NCBI GenBank assembly: GCA_963711595.1
Contig: CAVQER010000005.1
Location: forward strand, 62,001-126,000
DNA from: JAUSIF01 sp963711595
GTDB lineage: Bacteria; Pseudomonadota; Alphaproteobacteria; Rhizobiales; Xanthobacteraceae
Direction of reading: 5' to 3'
DNA: 64,000 nt
Of this stretch, positions 62,238-64,000 are shown one piece after another. Both the position numbers and the translations under genes were made by a program. A model generated the notes under the pieces. It had not been told where the DNA came from. It saw nothing but the letters and a program-made list of their open reading frames with translations, and made no database searches. The stretch's first letter is position 1; every line of letters starts with the position of its first letter.

Positions 62238-63632
62238 CTAAATGTGCAGCGTCTGTCCGTACGCATCGAGCACCGCCTCGTGCATCATTTCCGATAGCGT
62301 CGGATGCGGGAAAATCGTCTGCATCAGTTCCGCTTCCGTCGTCTCGCAATTCATCGCAATGACGTATCCCTGAATAAGCTCGGTCACCTCGGCGCCCACC
62401 ATATGCGCGCCAAGTAGCTCACCGGTCTTCTTGTCGAAGATCGTCTTCACCAGGCCCTCCGGCTCGCCGAGCGCAATGGCCTTGCCATTGCCGACGAACG
62501 GAAACCGACCGACGCGAATCTCGCGTCCCTGCTCTTTTGCTTTCTTTTCCGTCAGGCCGACTGACGCGATCTGCGGCGCGCAATAGGTGCAACCCGGAAT
62601 CCGGTTCTTGTCGATTGCGTGCGGCTTCAACCCCTTGATTCCCTCGACGCATACGACGCCCTCGTGCATCGCTTTGTGCGCGAGCAGAGGCGCGCCAGCC
62701 ACATCGCCGATCGCATAGATGCCGGGAACATTGGTCTTGCCATAGCCGTCGACGACAATCATGCCGCGGTCAGTCTTCACCCCGATAGTCTCCAGTCCGA
62801 GATTCTCGCTATTGCCGACCACGCCGACCGCTGAGATCAAGCGCTCTGCCTCGATCTTCTGCTTCCCGCCTTTGCCATCATCGATCTCTGCGATGACCCA
62901 GTCTTTCTTCTTCTCGACCTTCGTCACCTTGGCACCGGTCAGGATTTTGATGCCTTGCTTCTCGAAGCGCTTGCGTGCGTGCGCGGCGATTTCTTCATCC
63001 TCCACCGGCAGGATCTGCGGCAGCAACTCCACGACTGTCACTTCGCTACCCATCGTGCGGAAGAACGAAGCGAACTCGATGCCGATCGCGCCAGAACCCA
63101 TCACCAGTATCGATTTCGGCATCTTCTCAGGCACCATTGCTTCGAAATAGGTCCAGATCAGCTTCTTGTCCGGCTCGATGCCCGGCAGCACACGCGGCCG
63201 CGCGCCAGTCGCGACGATGATGTGCTTCGCCTGATAGGTGCCCGCGCTTTTGCCCTCGACCTTCACTTCGCCGGGTTTCGTGATCTTCGCCGTGCCGTCG
63301 ATCACCGAAACCTTGTTCTTCTTCATCAGGAATCCGACGCCGTCCGTCAGGCGTTTCGAGACCGCGCGTGAACGCTTCACGACGGCGTCGGTGTCGAAGC
63401 CAATCTTCTCGGCCGAAAGCCCGAAGTCCTTGGCATGCTGCATGTTGTGATAGACCTCGGCGGTTCGCAGCAGCGCCTTGGTGGGGATGCATCCCCAGTT
63501 GAGGCAGATGCCGCCGAGGTGCTCACGCTCCACGACCGCGGTCTTGAAGCCCAATTGCGCGGCACGGATCGCCGCGACGTAACCGCCGGGCCCACCGCCG
63601 ATGACGAGGATATCGAACGCAATATCAGCCAT
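62238..63632 (-). CDS. lpd: Dihydrolipoamide dehydrogenase (E3)
   Basis: 464 residues. FAD site VIGGGPGGYVAAIRAAQLG, the redox disulfide in GGICLNWGCIPTKALL, the NAD site VMGSGAIGIEFASF, the second FAD-contact motif YAIGDVAGAPLLAHKA, and the catalytic His-Glu pair at the C-terminus (FPHPTLSEMMHEAV). It reoxidises lipoyl groups of 2-oxo acid dehydrogenases. The CLNWGCIPTK form matches rhizobial pyruvate dehydrogenase E3 proteins. Confidence 0.95.
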   Translation of the reverse strand: MADIAFDILVIGGGPGGYVAAIRAAQLGFKTAVVEREHLGGICLNWGCIPTKALLRTAEVYHNMQHAKDFGLSAEKIGFDTDAVVKRSRAVSKRLTDGVGFLMKKNKVSVIDGTAKITKPGEVKVEGKSAGTYQAKHIIVATGARPRVLPGIEPDKKLIWTYFEAMVPEKMPKSILVMGSGAIGIEFASFFRTMGSEVTVVELLPQILPVEDEEIAAHARKRFEKQGIKILTGAKVTKVEKKKDWVIAEIDDGKGGKQKIEAERLISAVGVVGNSENLGLETIGVKTDRGMIVVDGYGKTNVPGIYAIGDVAGAPLLAHKAMHEGVVCVEGIKGLKPHAIDKNRIPGCTYCAPQIASVGLTEKKAKEQGREIRVGRFPFVGNGKAIALGEPEGLVKTIFDKKTGELLGAHMVGAEVTELIQGYVIAMNCETTEAELMQTIFPHPTLSEMMHEAVLDAYGQTLHI

Positions 63633-63856
63633 CTGTCGTCTTGGTCCTTCCGTGCGGCCACGTATCTAGGGTCAACATCGCAAAATATGGGGCGCAAGGG
63701 CATGCCAAACCCGAAGCCCGCCCATGCGCCGTCCACATTTGATCTGGCCCTTCCACTGGATGGGCAGCGTTCCCTTGTGGGATGGGCGCCTCGCAGCGTA
63801 GCTTAGCCCCAGTACCGGTACCCAAAACCGGTAATCGATCCAACGGGAGGAGCTTG

Positions 63857-64000
63857 ATGAAACGCCATTTTGAAGCACTCGTGCTTGCTGTCGGCCTGGC
63901 AATTGGTGCCGCCGGCGCCGTTTCCGCACAGGAAGTAAAGCTTATGACCGGCCCACAAGGCGGCGTTTGGGTACCGCTAGGCGGGCAGCTCAAGGACCTT
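63857..64000 (+). CDS. TAXI family TRAP transporter solute-binding protein (5' end only)
   Basis: 48 codons before the right edge. A signal peptide (ALVLAVGLAIGAAGAVSAQ) precedes KLMTGPQGGVWVPLGGQLK, the typical N-terminus of TAXI-type periplasmic binding proteins. A good GGAGG site lies six bases before ATG 63857. The permease genes would lie to the right. Confidence 0.7.
   Translation, partial: MKRHFEALVLAVGLAIGAAGAVSAQEVKLMTGPQGGVWVPLGGQLKDL

Noticed and set aside
1..64000. CRISPR arrays, rRNA genes, intact insertion sequences
   Set aside because: No regularly spaced direct repeats, rRNA segments or transposase genes were seen on either strand.

Overview
The window reads as a chromosomal segment of a high-GC alphaproteobacterium, most likely a member of the Rhizobiales (Bradyrhizobium/Xanthobacteraceae side). 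Three things point there: the conserved block dusB-ntrB-ntrC-ntrY-ntrX-dat-hfq-hflX-mazG on one strand next to ispDF-cinA / lipA-ratA and lpd; a phosphatidylcholine synthase; and an Omp25-like porin and TAXI/Tct-type transport genes. No phage, CRISPR array, rRNA or intact insertion sequence was seen.

Layout. 1-4.6 kb: an acyl-CoA metabolism module, with a thiamine-diphosphate enzyme (cut by the left edge) translationally coupled to an acyl-CoA synthetase, divergent from a racemase-like CaiB/BaiF protein. 4.6-9.1 kb: a UbiH-type hydroxylase, pcs, a TerC protein, a quinone oxidoreductase and a methyltransferase. 9.1-18.0 kb: a purine catabolic operon (xdhA-xdhB-xdhC-guaD-puuD-allantoate amidohydrolase-M20 peptidase) that takes guanine and xanthine to urate and beyond; the genes between 5-hydroxyisourate and allantoate are not here. 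18-28.7 kb: rimO, a lipoprotein hydrolase with LysM, a FecR protein, a glycosyltransferase, an extradiol dioxygenase, a tandem pair of ParA-like ATPases, a small zinc protein, a TctB/TctA hybrid and small secreted proteins.

28.7-33.9 kb is an accessory patch: short orphan genes, a solitary methyltransferase, a tRNA-Ser(TGA) abutted by the decayed C-terminus of a tyrosine recombinase, imperfect repeats and a clear terminator. It looks like the eroded remains of an integrated element. 33.9-44.7 kb returns to housekeeping genes: rlpA-like, dacC-like, tmk, holB, metG, a cation exporter, tatD, an MBL hydrolase, a diguanylate cyclase and mazG. 44.7-57 kb is the Ntr/hfq/isoprenoid block. 57-64 kb has lipA, an Omp, small envelope proteins, a bactofilin-like membrane protein, an adenylate-forming enzyme, lpd and the start of a TAXI-family binding protein.

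Three conserved genes (xdhC, tatD, ntrX) are each broken by what looks like one extra base, and a fourth, weaker case lies in the accessory patch. Removing one base restores the expected family sequence in each of the three, so base-calling or assembly error is the simplest reading, though real decay cannot be excluded. The best candidates for something undescribed are the paired ParA-like ATPases (one with a degenerate P-loop), the TctB/TctA hybrid protein, and the hairpin that buries the xdhA ribosome binding site.
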